Source of the DNA: Dehalococcoidia bacterium
GTDB lineage: Bacteria; Chloroflexota; Dehalococcoidia; SZUA-161; SpSt-899
Reading direction: 5' to 3'
Length of the DNA stretch: 13,210 nt
Assembly: GCA_023271485.1 (NCBI GenBank)
Contig: JALPXT010000032.1
Location: 1-13,210, forward strand
The first letter of the stretch is position 1; each line of letters opens with the position of its first letter. The position numbers were made by a program, and so were the translations under genes. The notes under the pieces were generated by a model. It ran no database searches. It was not told the DNA's origin and was given only the letters and a program-made list of their open reading frames with translations. Below are positions 1 to 7,237 of the stretch, one piece after another.

Positions 1-75
1 ATCCATCTTAGATGGTAATCTAATCGGCGACAAGAAATGGAGAAGACCATCATCGGCGGGAAAGTGGTGCGGGAG
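1..75. other. Window edge downstream of yggT, no supportable gene
   Basis: These 75 bases lie 3' of yggT on the minus strand. Short open frames run to the window edge on both strands, for example a minus-strand frame starting at an ATG pair near position 55, but none shows a recognisable motif. A small perfect inverted repeat, CCATCT-T-AGATGG, sits at 3-15 but has no T-run beside it. Nothing here can be called. Confidence 0.5.
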
Positions 76-315
76 CTAAACCAGGGCGGCAACGACCTGC
101 AATAGAATTATAGCGATCATCGGGCTTATGTCTATCATGCCTATCCGAGGGATGATCCCCCGCAGTGGTGCCAGGATAGGCTCGGTTACTTGATGCAAGA
201 GATCCACCAACCGGTTGCCGGGACTTACGGGAAACCAGGAGATGATCACTCTGGCAAAGATGGCGATCGTGAGCACTTCGCAAAGGATGTGGATAAAGGT
301 GGATATGAAATTCAT
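76..315 (-). CDS. yggT: YggT family small integral membrane protein
   Basis: A 79-residue protein that fits a single YGGT domain, with two hydrophobic segments (about residues 3-26 and 58-79) around a loop. The loop contains the family-like ISWFPVSPGN stretch and a TEPILAPLRGIIP segment resembling the family signature. The exact role of the family is not firmly known; members sit in the inner membrane and have been linked to osmotic tolerance, cell division or organelle partition in different lineages. The start codon overlaps the proC stop by 4 nt (ATGA), which supports this start and translational coupling. It is the last recognisable gene of the leftward operon. A longer 102-aa frame at 50-358 covers the same bases but has no membrane pattern and is taken as its shadow. 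Confidence 0.9.
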   Translation of the reverse strand: MNFISTFIHILCEVLTIAIFARVIISWFPVSPGNRLVDLLHQVTEPILAPLRGIIPRIGMIDISPMIAIILLQVVAALV

Positions 316-1121
316 TTCTGCTCCTTACCCAGCTCCTTTGCCCTCTCGTATGCGGCAATGATTGCCTGAGTTAGAATGGCTCGCAAACCGCCTTCCTCGA
401 GTCGGAGTAAGCCTGCGGCCGTCGTCCCGCCCGGGGAGGTGACCATGTTGCGCAGCTCCGCCGGATGTTTGCCGCTCACCTCCGCAATGCGGGCCGATCC
501 CAGCATCGTCTGCAGAACAAGCTCCGAGGACATCTTACGGGGCATCCCGATGTGCACCGCCGCATCAACCAGCGCTTCGATCATCAGGAATATGTAGGCC
601 GGCCCGCTTCCGCTCACCGCGGTGGCCATATCGATATATTTCTCGTCGGCCACATAGATTTCCTTGCCCAGAGCGGTGAGAGTGGTTTGTGCCATCTCTT
701 TCTGCTCTGAAGTTACTGCCCTGGTGGCAGTCCACACGCTTATTCCCTCACCTATCTGGGCCGGGGTGTTGGGCATAACCCGAACTATGCAATCATGCTC
801 CAGTTGCCGGCTCAGCGTTTCGATTCTTGCCCCGGCGATGATGGATACCACCAGTTGTCCGGGTTGAATCTCACCTCGAAGACCATCGGTCACTTCAGGG
901 AGAACCTGCGGCTTTACTGAAAGGACCACGATGTCTTTCCCTCGGATGGCCTGGCGATTTTCGGCTACCCCTAGAATTCCATGCCGTTCGGCCAGAACCC
1001 TGAGTCGCCCCTGATCGACATCGCTTACCGTGATCGCCTCTGGTTCGGCCGAAGCCTGCCTGATCAGGCCGGATATCATGGCTTCCCCCATCGCCCCACC
1101 CCCGATGAAAGCGATCTTCAT
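312..1121 (-). CDS. proC: Pyrroline-5-carboxylate reductase
   Basis: This enzyme reduces 1-pyrroline-5-carboxylate to L-proline with NAD(P)H, the last step of proline synthesis, in the cytoplasm. The 269-residue length is normal for the family. The N-terminal Rossmann motif GGGAMGEAM is at residues 7-15. The family core AVSGSGPAYIFLMIEALVDA is present in the middle, and the C-terminal SPGGTTAAGL signature lies in the dimerisation domain. The ATG is preceded by a strong Shine-Dalgarno GGAGGT (1127-1132 on the minus strand) with 5 nt spacing; that site overlaps the yggS stop codon. The gene starts 3 nt after yggS ends and overlaps yggT by 4 nt, so the three are cotranscribed. The yggS/proC/yggT grouping is a common bacterial arrangement. 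No missing residues were noticed. Confidence 0.97.
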   Translation of the reverse strand: MKIAFIGGGAMGEAMISGLIRQASAEPEAITVSDVDQGRLRVLAERHGILGVAENRQAIRGKDIVVLSVKPQVLPEVTDGLRGEIQPGQLVVSIIAGARIETLSRQLEHDCIVRVMPNTPAQIGEGISVWTATRAVTSEQKEMAQTTLTALGKEIYVADEKYIDMATAVSGSGPAYIFLMIEALVDAAVHIGMPRKMSSELVLQTMLGSARIAEVSGKHPAELRNMVTSPGGTTAAGLLRLEEGGLRAILTQAIIAAYERAKELGKEQK

Positions 1122-1124
1122 GAT

Positions 1125-1796
1125 TTACCTCCGTTCTCCGAAAATGGCTCGGCCGATTCGCACCATGGTAGATCCCTCCTCAATAGCCACCTCGAAATCG
1201 TCGGTCATTCCCATTGAAAGATGATCCAGGCCCATCGAGTTACGCAACTCTCTCAGGAGGCGAAAGACCGGCCTGACCTCCTCCGGATCGCTTGCCAGAG
1301 GTGCGATGGTCATCAAACCCTTAATCTCCAGATTGGGCATTCGCCCGATTTCCTTCATCGCCGAGAATACTTCACCGGTGGAAAATCCACTCTTGGAAGC
1401 CTCGCCGGCGATATTGACCTCCAGCAGTATCGGAATCGTCTTCTGAGCGTGGCGACTCAAGAATTCCGCCAGCCTCACCGAGTCGACACTCTGAATTATA
1501 TCAAAAAGCGCTCCTGCTGTCTTCGCCTTGTTGGTCTGCAAATGGCCCACCATGTGCCAGGTGCACTGAGTCCTTATATTCTCTAATTCCCCGAGTTTGG
1601 GTTTAGCCTCTTGGACGCGGTTCTCGCCAAAATGGCGCAGGCCGGCCTGAAAGGCAGCCCGGATGGCCGCGGGCCCTACGGTCTTGGTGACGGCGACTAA
1701 AGTTACCTCTTCGGGAGATCGTCCCGCCCGCTCGCAGGCAAGAACGATGCGGCGCGTTACTTCCTGTATGTTGTGCTCAATGGCCATCTCTCTCAT
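1125..1796 (-). CDS. yggS: YggS/PROSC family PLP homeostasis protein
   Basis: A pyridoxal-5'-phosphate carrier/homeostasis protein with an alanine-racemase-like TIM-barrel fold and no known catalytic activity; it buffers free PLP in the cytoplasm. Family blocks in order: VTLVAVTKT with the PLP-binding Lys at residue 38, HFGENRVQEAKPK, WHMVGHLQTNKAK, and a C-terminal LSMGMTDDFEVAIEEGSTMVRIGRAIFG phosphate-binding segment. Three starts are possible: GTG 1799, ATG 1796 and ATG 1787. I chose 1796 because an AGGGG lies 9 nt upstream. Family alignment from memory would equally allow 1787, since residues from MAIEHN onward match usual N-termini. The start lies inside the end of the radical SAM gene (about 20 nt overlap), implying translational coupling. 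PLP supply and proline synthesis are adjacent, but a direct link is not shown. Confidence 0.94.
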   Translation of the reverse strand: MREMAIEHNIQEVTRRIVLACERAGRSPEEVTLVAVTKTVGPAAIRAAFQAGLRHFGENRVQEAKPKLGELENIRTQCTWHMVGHLQTNKAKTAGALFDIIQSVDSVRLAEFLSRHAQKTIPILLEVNIAGEASKSGFSTGEVFSAMKEIGRMPNLEIKGLMTIAPLASDPEEVRPVFRLLRELRNSMGLDHLSMGMTDDFEVAIEEGSTMVRIGRAIFGERR

Positions 1797-3366
1797 CACC
1801 CAATGCCCCTTCGAGCTCGGATCGGAGATACTCGGTCCGTACGCCTGAGTCTATCTTCCACCAGGGCAATTGCTCGCCCCGAGGGATCTCCCGGTGAATG
1901 AGATCGGGGTCCAACCCCGCCCCCTCCACCGCCTTGCGCCATGCCGAGAGGGAGGTTCTCGGCATGCTGGCGATAACCTGTCCCATCATTGAGTTTCCCC
2001 GGGCGAGCGTGCCCTGAACCAGGCTCCATTCGATACTGTCCGCCTTGACCGCTATTCCCTTGTGGCTCAACCCTTTCTTGATCAACGAGAGGCGGCGGCT
2101 GAGGACGTCACCGGCAGCCATCGGAAGCCATTGAAAGGGGGTGCCCGCCTTGGGGACAAACAGCGCTATATTCAGCGTCAGACGAGTTCCCGATCGATGC
2201 CTGTCCAGGATGTCCTTCGTTGCCAGAGCCATGTTTACAATATCCATTATATCGTCCTCGGTCTCTGCAGGCAACCCGATCATGAAATATAGCTTGAGCT
2301 GTTTGAAGCCATGACCAGCAACTTGATCCACGGCACGGAGGATATCATCCTCTGATATGGCCTTCTTCACGACCTCGCGCATCCGCTGCGAGCCGGCCTC
2401 GGGAGCCAGGGAAATGGTCCTGGTGCCGCTTTCCGCCAGACCCTTGAGGAGGGCATCCGATAGTGGTTTTATCCGCAGGGAGCTGACCGAAAACTCGGCC
2501 CCCATCCTTCGCAGACCAATAGCCAACTCATCGATCTGGGGATGGTCGGTGATGGCAGCGCTCACCAGCCCCAGGCGTTTGCGATATCGCAATCCTTGCC
2601 TTGCCTGCTCCAGCAGATTCTCCAGGGGGCGATGGCGCATGGGACCGAAGTGATAACCGGCAAGGCAGAAGCGACAGCCCCGGCTGCATCCTCGGGCGAT
2701 CTCCACAAGATATAAATCACCGAACTCAGTATCCGGGGTTAATACCACGGAGCCGGTGGGAAAGTCACTCAGATTTGGAGCCCATTGGCAAGCTACCGGA
2801 AGATCGGCCATGGTGGGAACGTAGACTCCCGGCAATGCGGACAGTTCTCGCAGCAATTTGTGCCGGGGAAGCTCTATATTGTCAAGTATAACTTGCATCA
2901 TCTGAGGCAGGATAGCCTCGCCTTCACCGATGGCAAAGCAATCAAGGAGCGGGGCCATCGGCTCTGGATTTGCCATCACCGCAGGTCCTCCCGCGATCAG
3001 CAAGGGGTGGTGTTTGCCGCGATCAGAAGCCAGGACGGGGATGCTACTTGATTCCAGGAGCCGTGCTGCGTTAAAATAATCGAGCTCGTATGAAAAGGAG
3101 AATGCAAGGATATCAAAATCGGTGAGTGGCCTTTGTGATTCCAATGAAACCGGCTCACATCCGTCGTAGAAGGCCCTTTCACACACAATTCGATCATGCT
3201 GATTCAGGAATCCATAGATAGTCTGAAATCCCAGGTTGGACATACCCAAGGAGTAGGAGCCCGGATAGACAAGCGCGATGTGAATCCTGCCGCCCCAATC
3301 CTTGATGATGGTGCCCTGTTCTGCGGCAAGTTTCCCTCTCGCCTCCTTAAGAGTCTTCCAATTCAT
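1777..3366 (-). CDS. B12-binding-domain radical SAM protein (TIGR03960-like), function unknown
   Basis: A 529-residue radical SAM enzyme. The N-terminal half (about residues 25-190) resembles a cobalamin-binding domain: IHIALVYPGSYSLGMSNLGF, later DFDILAFSFSYELDYFNA and LLIAGGPAVMANPEP, then a GEGEAILP turn. The radical SAM core follows with CxxxCxxC at C227, C231 and C234 (CSRGCRFCLAGYHFGP), which would bind the 4Fe-4S cluster that cleaves S-adenosylmethionine. The C-terminal LPWWKIDSGVRTEYLRSELEGA segment matches, from memory, the end of the TIGR03960 family. In many bacteria that family is fused to or beside a DUF2344/TIGR03936 domain; no such partner is visible here. Substrate unknown. 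First gene of the leftward operon, with a TGAGGG ribosome-binding site about 6 nt before ATG 3366 and a promoter just upstream. Confidence 0.9.
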   Translation of the reverse strand: MNWKTLKEARGKLAAEQGTIIKDWGGRIHIALVYPGSYSLGMSNLGFQTIYGFLNQHDRIVCERAFYDGCEPVSLESQRPLTDFDILAFSFSYELDYFNAARLLESSSIPVLASDRGKHHPLLIAGGPAVMANPEPMAPLLDCFAIGEGEAILPQMMQVILDNIELPRHKLLRELSALPGVYVPTMADLPVACQWAPNLSDFPTGSVVLTPDTEFGDLYLVEIARGCSRGCRFCLAGYHFGPMRHRPLENLLEQARQGLRYRKRLGLVSAAITDHPQIDELAIGLRRMGAEFSVSSLRIKPLSDALLKGLAESGTRTISLAPEAGSQRMREVVKKAISEDDILRAVDQVAGHGFKQLKLYFMIGLPAETEDDIMDIVNMALATKDILDRHRSGTRLTLNIALFVPKAGTPFQWLPMAAGDVLSRRLSLIKKGLSHKGIAVKADSIEWSLVQGTLARGNSMMGQVIASMPRTSLSAWRKAVEGAGLDPDLIHREIPRGEQLPWWKIDSGVRTEYLRSELEGALGDERDGH

Positions 3367-3387
3367 CTTGCGCCCTCAGATGAACTT

Positions 3388-3416
3388 ATTATACCCTCTC
3401 CCGGCCCAAATATCGA
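3388..3416 (-). promoter_or_regulatory. Predicted sigma-70 promoter for the leftward rSAM-yggS-proC-yggT operon
   Basis: Read on the minus strand, a perfect TATAAT -10 box lies at 3393-3388. A TCGATA hexamer (4 of 6 matches to TTGACA) is at 3416-3411, with a 17-nt spacer. The expected transcription start near 3381 would give a leader of about 15 nt before ATG 3366, just enough for the TGAGGG ribosome-binding site. Sequence match only. Confidence 0.6.
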
Positions 3417-3442
3417 GTCGCGCCCCAGTGAGGGGCCGATCG

Positions 3443-3451
3443 TGGTATAAT
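3443..3451 (+). promoter_or_regulatory. Predicted extended -10 promoter for ppdK operon
   Basis: TGGTATAAT at 3443-3451 is an extended -10 element (TGn plus a perfect TATAAT). No good -35 hexamer lies 16-18 nt upstream, which is tolerated for extended -10 promoters. Initiation would fall near 3457-3459, about 19 nt before the chosen ppdK ATG and at or after an upstream in-frame GTG at 3456, which argues against that GTG being the start. The element lies about 50 nt from the divergent TATAAT on the other strand. Confidence 0.6.
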
Positions 3452-3476
3452 AATAGTGGTAAAGGAGATGCCCGCC

Positions 3477-6173
3477 ATGAAAAAGACAGTCGTTTTGTTC
3501 TCTGATGCCGGCAGGAATGACCTTTCCCTCGTAGGTGGGAAAGGGGCGAATCTCGGTGAGATGACCAACCTAGGCATCCCTGTCCCTCCAGGATTTACGA
3601 TTTCCACCGAGGTATGCAATTTTTATCAACATAGCTATCAATATCCGGATGGACTGGAAAGGGAGGTAATGGAAGCCCTTCGCCACGTTGAACAAGCGAT
3701 GGAGGCAAGATTCGGCGATGCGCAAAATCCGCTATTACTTTCCGTGCGATCCGGAGCGCGCGTTTCCATGCCCGGAATGATGGATACCATACTCAACTTG
3801 GGGCTAAATGATGCCACGGTTGAAGGTCTAATCAAGAGGACCAATAATCCTCGCTTCGGATACGACTGCTATCGCCGGCTTGTAGCGATGTACGGCGATG
3901 TGGTGCTGGGACTAAAACCCATTGCCAAGGAGGATATCGATCCTTTCGAGGAGCTGCTCGACGCCAAAAAGAAAGCACGAGGGGCGGAAGTCGATACCGA
4001 TCTGACCGCCGACGATTTGAGACAACTGGTGGGGGAATTCAAGCAGGCGATAAAAGAGCGTACAGGCCAACCGTTTCCGGAAAACCCTCTCGACCAGCTC
4101 TGGGGTGCCATTGGGGCGGTGTTCAAGTCATGGGACGGCGAACGCGCTGTCGCCTACCGGAGATTGAACAACATCCCCGATGAATGGGGAACAGCGGTGA
4201 ATATACAGAGCATGGTTTACGGGAATATGGGGGAGAATTCGGCCACCGGCGTGGCCTTCACGCGCAATCCGGCCACCGGCGCAAAGGAGCTTTATGGGGA
4301 GTTTCTGGTAAATGCCCAGGGAGAGGACGTGGTCGCCGGTATCCGCACGCCGCTGCAGCTTATGCAATTGAAAGAAATCATGCCCGAGGTATACGCTCAG
4401 TTTGAGGAAATTGCGTACAAGTTGGAAACACACTACCGCGATATGCAGGATATAGAGTTCACCGTCCAGAATGGCAGGCTCTGGATACTGCAAACGCGCC
4501 GCGGTAAGCGAACCGGCTTTGCCGCCTTTCAGATAGCGGTGGATATGGTCGAAGAGGGGCTGATCGACAAGAAGGAAGCACTATTGCGAGTGGAACCGGA
4601 CCAACTGAATCAGTTGCTGCGGCCGATATTCGATATGAAGCAAAAAGAGGAAGCGATTTCAAGCGGCAAATTATTAGCCAGAGGTTTGAATGCCGGGCCG
4701 GGCGCAGCTTCAGGTCGAGTGGTATTTAATTCCCTGGATGCAGTCGAATGGAAAAGGCGAGGCGAGAAGGTCATTCTAGCTAGAATTGAAACCAGCCCTG
4801 AAGACATCAAAGGGATGGATGCCGCTGAAGGGATACTAACCCAGCACGGCGGGATGACTTCCCATGCGGCATTGGTTGCTCGTCAGATGGGCAGGGTCTG
4901 TGTTGTGGGCGCCGGCGATTTGGAGATCGATTACAGGTCCGGGTGTTTTCAGGCAAACGATAGAGTGGTCCGAGAAGGCGATTGGATTTCCATTGACGGC
5001 TCCACCGGCGAGGTGATCCTGGGCAAGCTGGATACTAAACCCTCCGAGGTGCTGCAAGTTCTCCTGGAAAAGACACTCACTCCGGAGCAATCCGGCACCT
5101 ATCGCACTTACCATCAGATTATGAGCTGGGCCGACGAAAACCGCCGTTTGGGTGTCTGGGCCAATGCCGATCAACCGGAGCAGGCGGCAAATGCCATTGC
5201 CTTCGGCGCTGAAGGAATCGGGCTTTGCCGCACCGAGCACATGTTTTTTGGGGGCGATCGTATCAATGCCTTCCGGGAGATGATTCTGGCTGCCGACGAA
5301 ATGGGCCGACGAGCGGCACTGAGGAAATTGCTGCCGTTTCAGAAAGAAGACTTTGCGGGCCTCTTCAAGGTGATGGGTGGCCGTCCGGTAATCATTAGAA
5401 CCCTGGATCCGCCACTACACGAATTTCTGCCCCACTCCGAAGGGGAGATGCAAATCCTGGCGGGGAACTTGAATATGCCGGTGGAGGATCTAAAGGCCAA
5501 AGTGGAATCGCTGCGTGAGGTCAACCCAATGCTCGGTCATCGCGGCTGCCGGTTGGGGATTGTATATCCGGAGATCACCGAAATGCAGGCGGAGGCAATC
5601 CTGGAGGCTGCCTGTGAGGTAACCAAAACCGGGGTGGATGTCAATCCAGAGATCATGATTCCTCTGGTCGGCCACGTAAACGAGCTTCGAGACCAAGATA
5701 GACTGGTTCGTAGAATCGCCGCGGAGGTATTCGCGAGACATGGGGTGAAGGTGAATTACAAGGTAGGGACAATGATCGAATTGCCCCGCGCGGCGATCAC
5801 CGCCGATCAGATTGCTGAAGTGGCTGAATTCTTTAGCTTCGGGACCAATGATCTCACTCAGACCGCCGGCGGTCTCTCGCGGGACGATTCCGGAAGGTTC
5901 CTTCCAATTTATGTGGAGATGGGAATCCTGCCGCAGGATCCGTTCGCCACGATTGACGAGGATGGTATCGGCCGCTTGATGGAGTGGTGTGTTGAGCGTG
6001 GTCGTGCTACCCGTCCGGATATGGAGATCGGTATCTGCGGCGAACATGGTGGCGATCCCAGCTCGATCAGGTTTTGCCACGGTATCGGGCTTGACTACGT
6101 TAGCTGCTCGCCATTTCGCTTGCCTATCGCTCGGCTGGCGGCGGCCCAGGCAGCGTTATCTGAGGAAAGATAG
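3477..6173 (+). CDS. ppdK: Pyruvate, phosphate dikinase
   Basis: Interconverts pyruvate + ATP + Pi and phosphoenolpyruvate + AMP + PPi in the cytoplasm. At 898 residues it is slightly longer than the ~874-residue clostridial enzyme. The N-terminal ATP-grasp domain begins FSDAGRNDLSLVGGKGANLGEM and includes SVRSGARVSMPGMMDTILNLGLN. The phosphohistidine domain has GGMTSHAALVARQMGRVC, with catalytic His463 and the preceding Thr461 in the place of the regulated Thr of plant/bacterial enzymes. The C-terminal PEP/pyruvate TIM barrel has GAEGIGLCRTEHMFF, SFGTNDLTQT and GICGEHGGDP with active-site Cys854. Start at ATG 3477 is chosen because AAAGGAG (3461-3467) lies 9 nt upstream; in-frame GTG 3456 and ATG 3468 lie too close to or upstream of these signals. 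No PDRP-type regulator gene is visible. It heads the rightward operon, 14 nt before dgt. Confidence 0.97.
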   Translation: MKKTVVLFSDAGRNDLSLVGGKGANLGEMTNLGIPVPPGFTISTEVCNFYQHSYQYPDGLEREVMEALRHVEQAMEARFGDAQNPLLLSVRSGARVSMPGMMDTILNLGLNDATVEGLIKRTNNPRFGYDCYRRLVAMYGDVVLGLKPIAKEDIDPFEELLDAKKKARGAEVDTDLTADDLRQLVGEFKQAIKERTGQPFPENPLDQLWGAIGAVFKSWDGERAVAYRRLNNIPDEWGTAVNIQSMVYGNMGENSATGVAFTRNPATGAKELYGEFLVNAQGEDVVAGIRTPLQLMQLKEIMPEVYAQFEEIAYKLETHYRDMQDIEFTVQNGRLWILQTRRGKRTGFAAFQIAVDMVEEGLIDKKEALLRVEPDQLNQLLRPIFDMKQKEEAISSGKLLARGLNAGPGAASGRVVFNSLDAVEWKRRGEKVILARIETSPEDIKGMDAAEGILTQHGGMTSHAALVARQMGRVCVVGAGDLEIDYRSGCFQANDRVVREGDWISIDGSTGEVILGKLDTKPSEVLQVLLEKTLTPEQSGTYRTYHQIMSWADENRRLGVWANADQPEQAANAIAFGAEGIGLCRTEHMFFGGDRINAFREMILAADEMGRRAALRKLLPFQKEDFAGLFKVMGGRPVIIRTLDPPLHEFLPHSEGEMQILAGNLNMPVEDLKAKVESLREVNPMLGHRGCRLGIVYPEITEMQAEAILEAACEVTKTGVDVNPEIMIPLVGHVNELRDQDRLVRRIAAEVFARHGVKVNYKVGTMIELPRAAITADQIAEVAEFFSFGTNDLTQTAGGLSRDDSGRFLPIYVEMGILPQDPFATIDEDGIGRLMEWCVERGRATRPDMEIGICGEHGGDPSSIRFCHGIGLDYVSCSPFRLPIARLAAAQAALSEER

Positions 6174-6187
6174 ATATCGAGTTATTC

Positions 6188-7237
6188 ATGGATCGTCATC
6201 ACATACGCCTTCGACTAGAGGAGAAGGAAGAGCTTCTTTCCCCTTATGCGGCAAAGAGCAAGCTGGCTGAGCGGGACAGACCTGAAGAACCATCCCCGAT
6301 GCGCACCGAGTTTCAGCGCGACCGGGACCGCATCATTCACTCCAAGGCATTTCGCCGCCTGAAGCACAAGACTCAGGTGTTCATCGCTCCCTCAGGGGAT
6401 CACTACGTAACCAGGCTCACGCATACTCTCGAGGTTTCTCAGATCGCTCGCACCATCGCCCGGGCGCTGAACCTCAACGAGGATCTTGCCGAGGCCATCT
6501 CTCTGGGGCACGACCTGGGGCATACCCCATTCGGGCATGTTGGAGAAGATATTCTAAACGAGATATATCCCCGAGGCTTTAGCCACAACATACAGAGCGT
6601 TCGGGTGGTGGAGATCCTGGAAAAGGAAGGAGAGGGCCTCAACTTGACCCGGGAGGTCAGGGACGGTATACTTAAACATTCCAAGTCCAGGGAAGGTATA
6701 CTGGGGGAGAACTGGGAAACCCCCAGCACCCTTGAAGGGCAGGTCTGCAAGATTGCAGATACCATCGCTTACATCAATCACGACATCGGCGATGCCTTGA
6801 GAGCCGGGCTCATCATCGCCGATGATCTGCCTCAGTCCGCAATTGCTGTGCTGGGTGATTCCCATTCGGCGAGAATCAACACACTGGTGAGCGATGTCGT
6901 GGAGCACTCTTGGGCGGCGACTGGACTTAATAGTTTATTGGTTCGGGAGGGGAACTATCAACCGATACTTTCCCTGAGCCCCGCCGTTCTGGAGGCCATG
7001 AATGCCTTGCGAGATTTTCTCTTCGAACGGGTATACGAGGTCCGAGCAATGAAGGAGGAATCGGAAAGAGCCAGGGGGGTGGTACGCTCGCTGTACTATT
7101 ACTTTCTCCAGAATCCTCATGAGCTTCCAGGGGAATTCATTGGTCCGGGGCAGGGAGTGGAGCGGGGGGTGGTGGACTACATCGCCGGTATGACCGACCT
7201 CTTTGCGTTGAGCAAATCAAAAGGGATATTGAAATGA
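6188..7237 (+). CDS. dgt: dGTPase-like HD-domain dNTP triphosphohydrolase
   Basis: A 349-residue HD-superfamily protein of the deoxyguanosinetriphosphate triphosphohydrolase-like group (short, type-2 length). The family hydrolyses dNTPs to deoxynucleosides and triphosphate, controlling dNTP pools. The metal-binding set is visible: His79 (RLTHTLEV), His108-Asp109 (LGHDLGHTPFGH) and Asp191 (KIADTIAYINHD). The N-terminal RTEFQRDRDRIIHSKAFRRLKHKTQVF block is typical of the family. The C-terminus ends with a VVDYIAGMTDLFAL segment. The ribosome-binding site before ATG 6188 is weak (GAG at 6179-6181), so translation may be coupled to ppdK, which ends 14 nt upstream. The stop overlaps the dnaG start by 4 nt (ATGA), linking dNTP control directly to primase expression. 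Substrate preference (dGTP or other dNTPs) cannot be read from sequence. Confidence 0.93.
   Translation: MDRHHIRLRLEEKEELLSPYAAKSKLAERDRPEEPSPMRTEFQRDRDRIIHSKAFRRLKHKTQVFIAPSGDHYVTRLTHTLEVSQIARTIARALNLNEDLAEAISLGHDLGHTPFGHVGEDILNEIYPRGFSHNIQSVRVVEILEKEGEGLNLTREVRDGILKHSKSREGILGENWETPSTLEGQVCKIADTIAYINHDIGDALRAGLIIADDLPQSAIAVLGDSHSARINTLVSDVVEHSWAATGLNSLLVREGNYQPILSLSPAVLEAMNALRDFLFERVYEVRAMKEESERARGVVRSLYYYFLQNPHELPGEFIGPGQGVERGVVDYIAGMTDLFALSKSKGILK

Noticed and set aside
50..358. A 102-aa minus-strand open frame overlapping yggT
   Set aside because: It has no recognisable motif and lies across the yggT and proC coding bases, where both true genes have clear family signatures.
3456..3476. 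An upstream GTG (3456) or ATG (3468) start for ppdK
   Set aside because: GTG 3456 coincides with the predicted transcription start and has no ribosome-binding site. AAAGGAG at 3461-3467 is correctly spaced only for ATG 3477.
5490..6080. A 196-aa open frame antisense to the ppdK 3' end
   Set aside because: It is the reverse shadow of a highly conserved coding region, with no family match or start signals.
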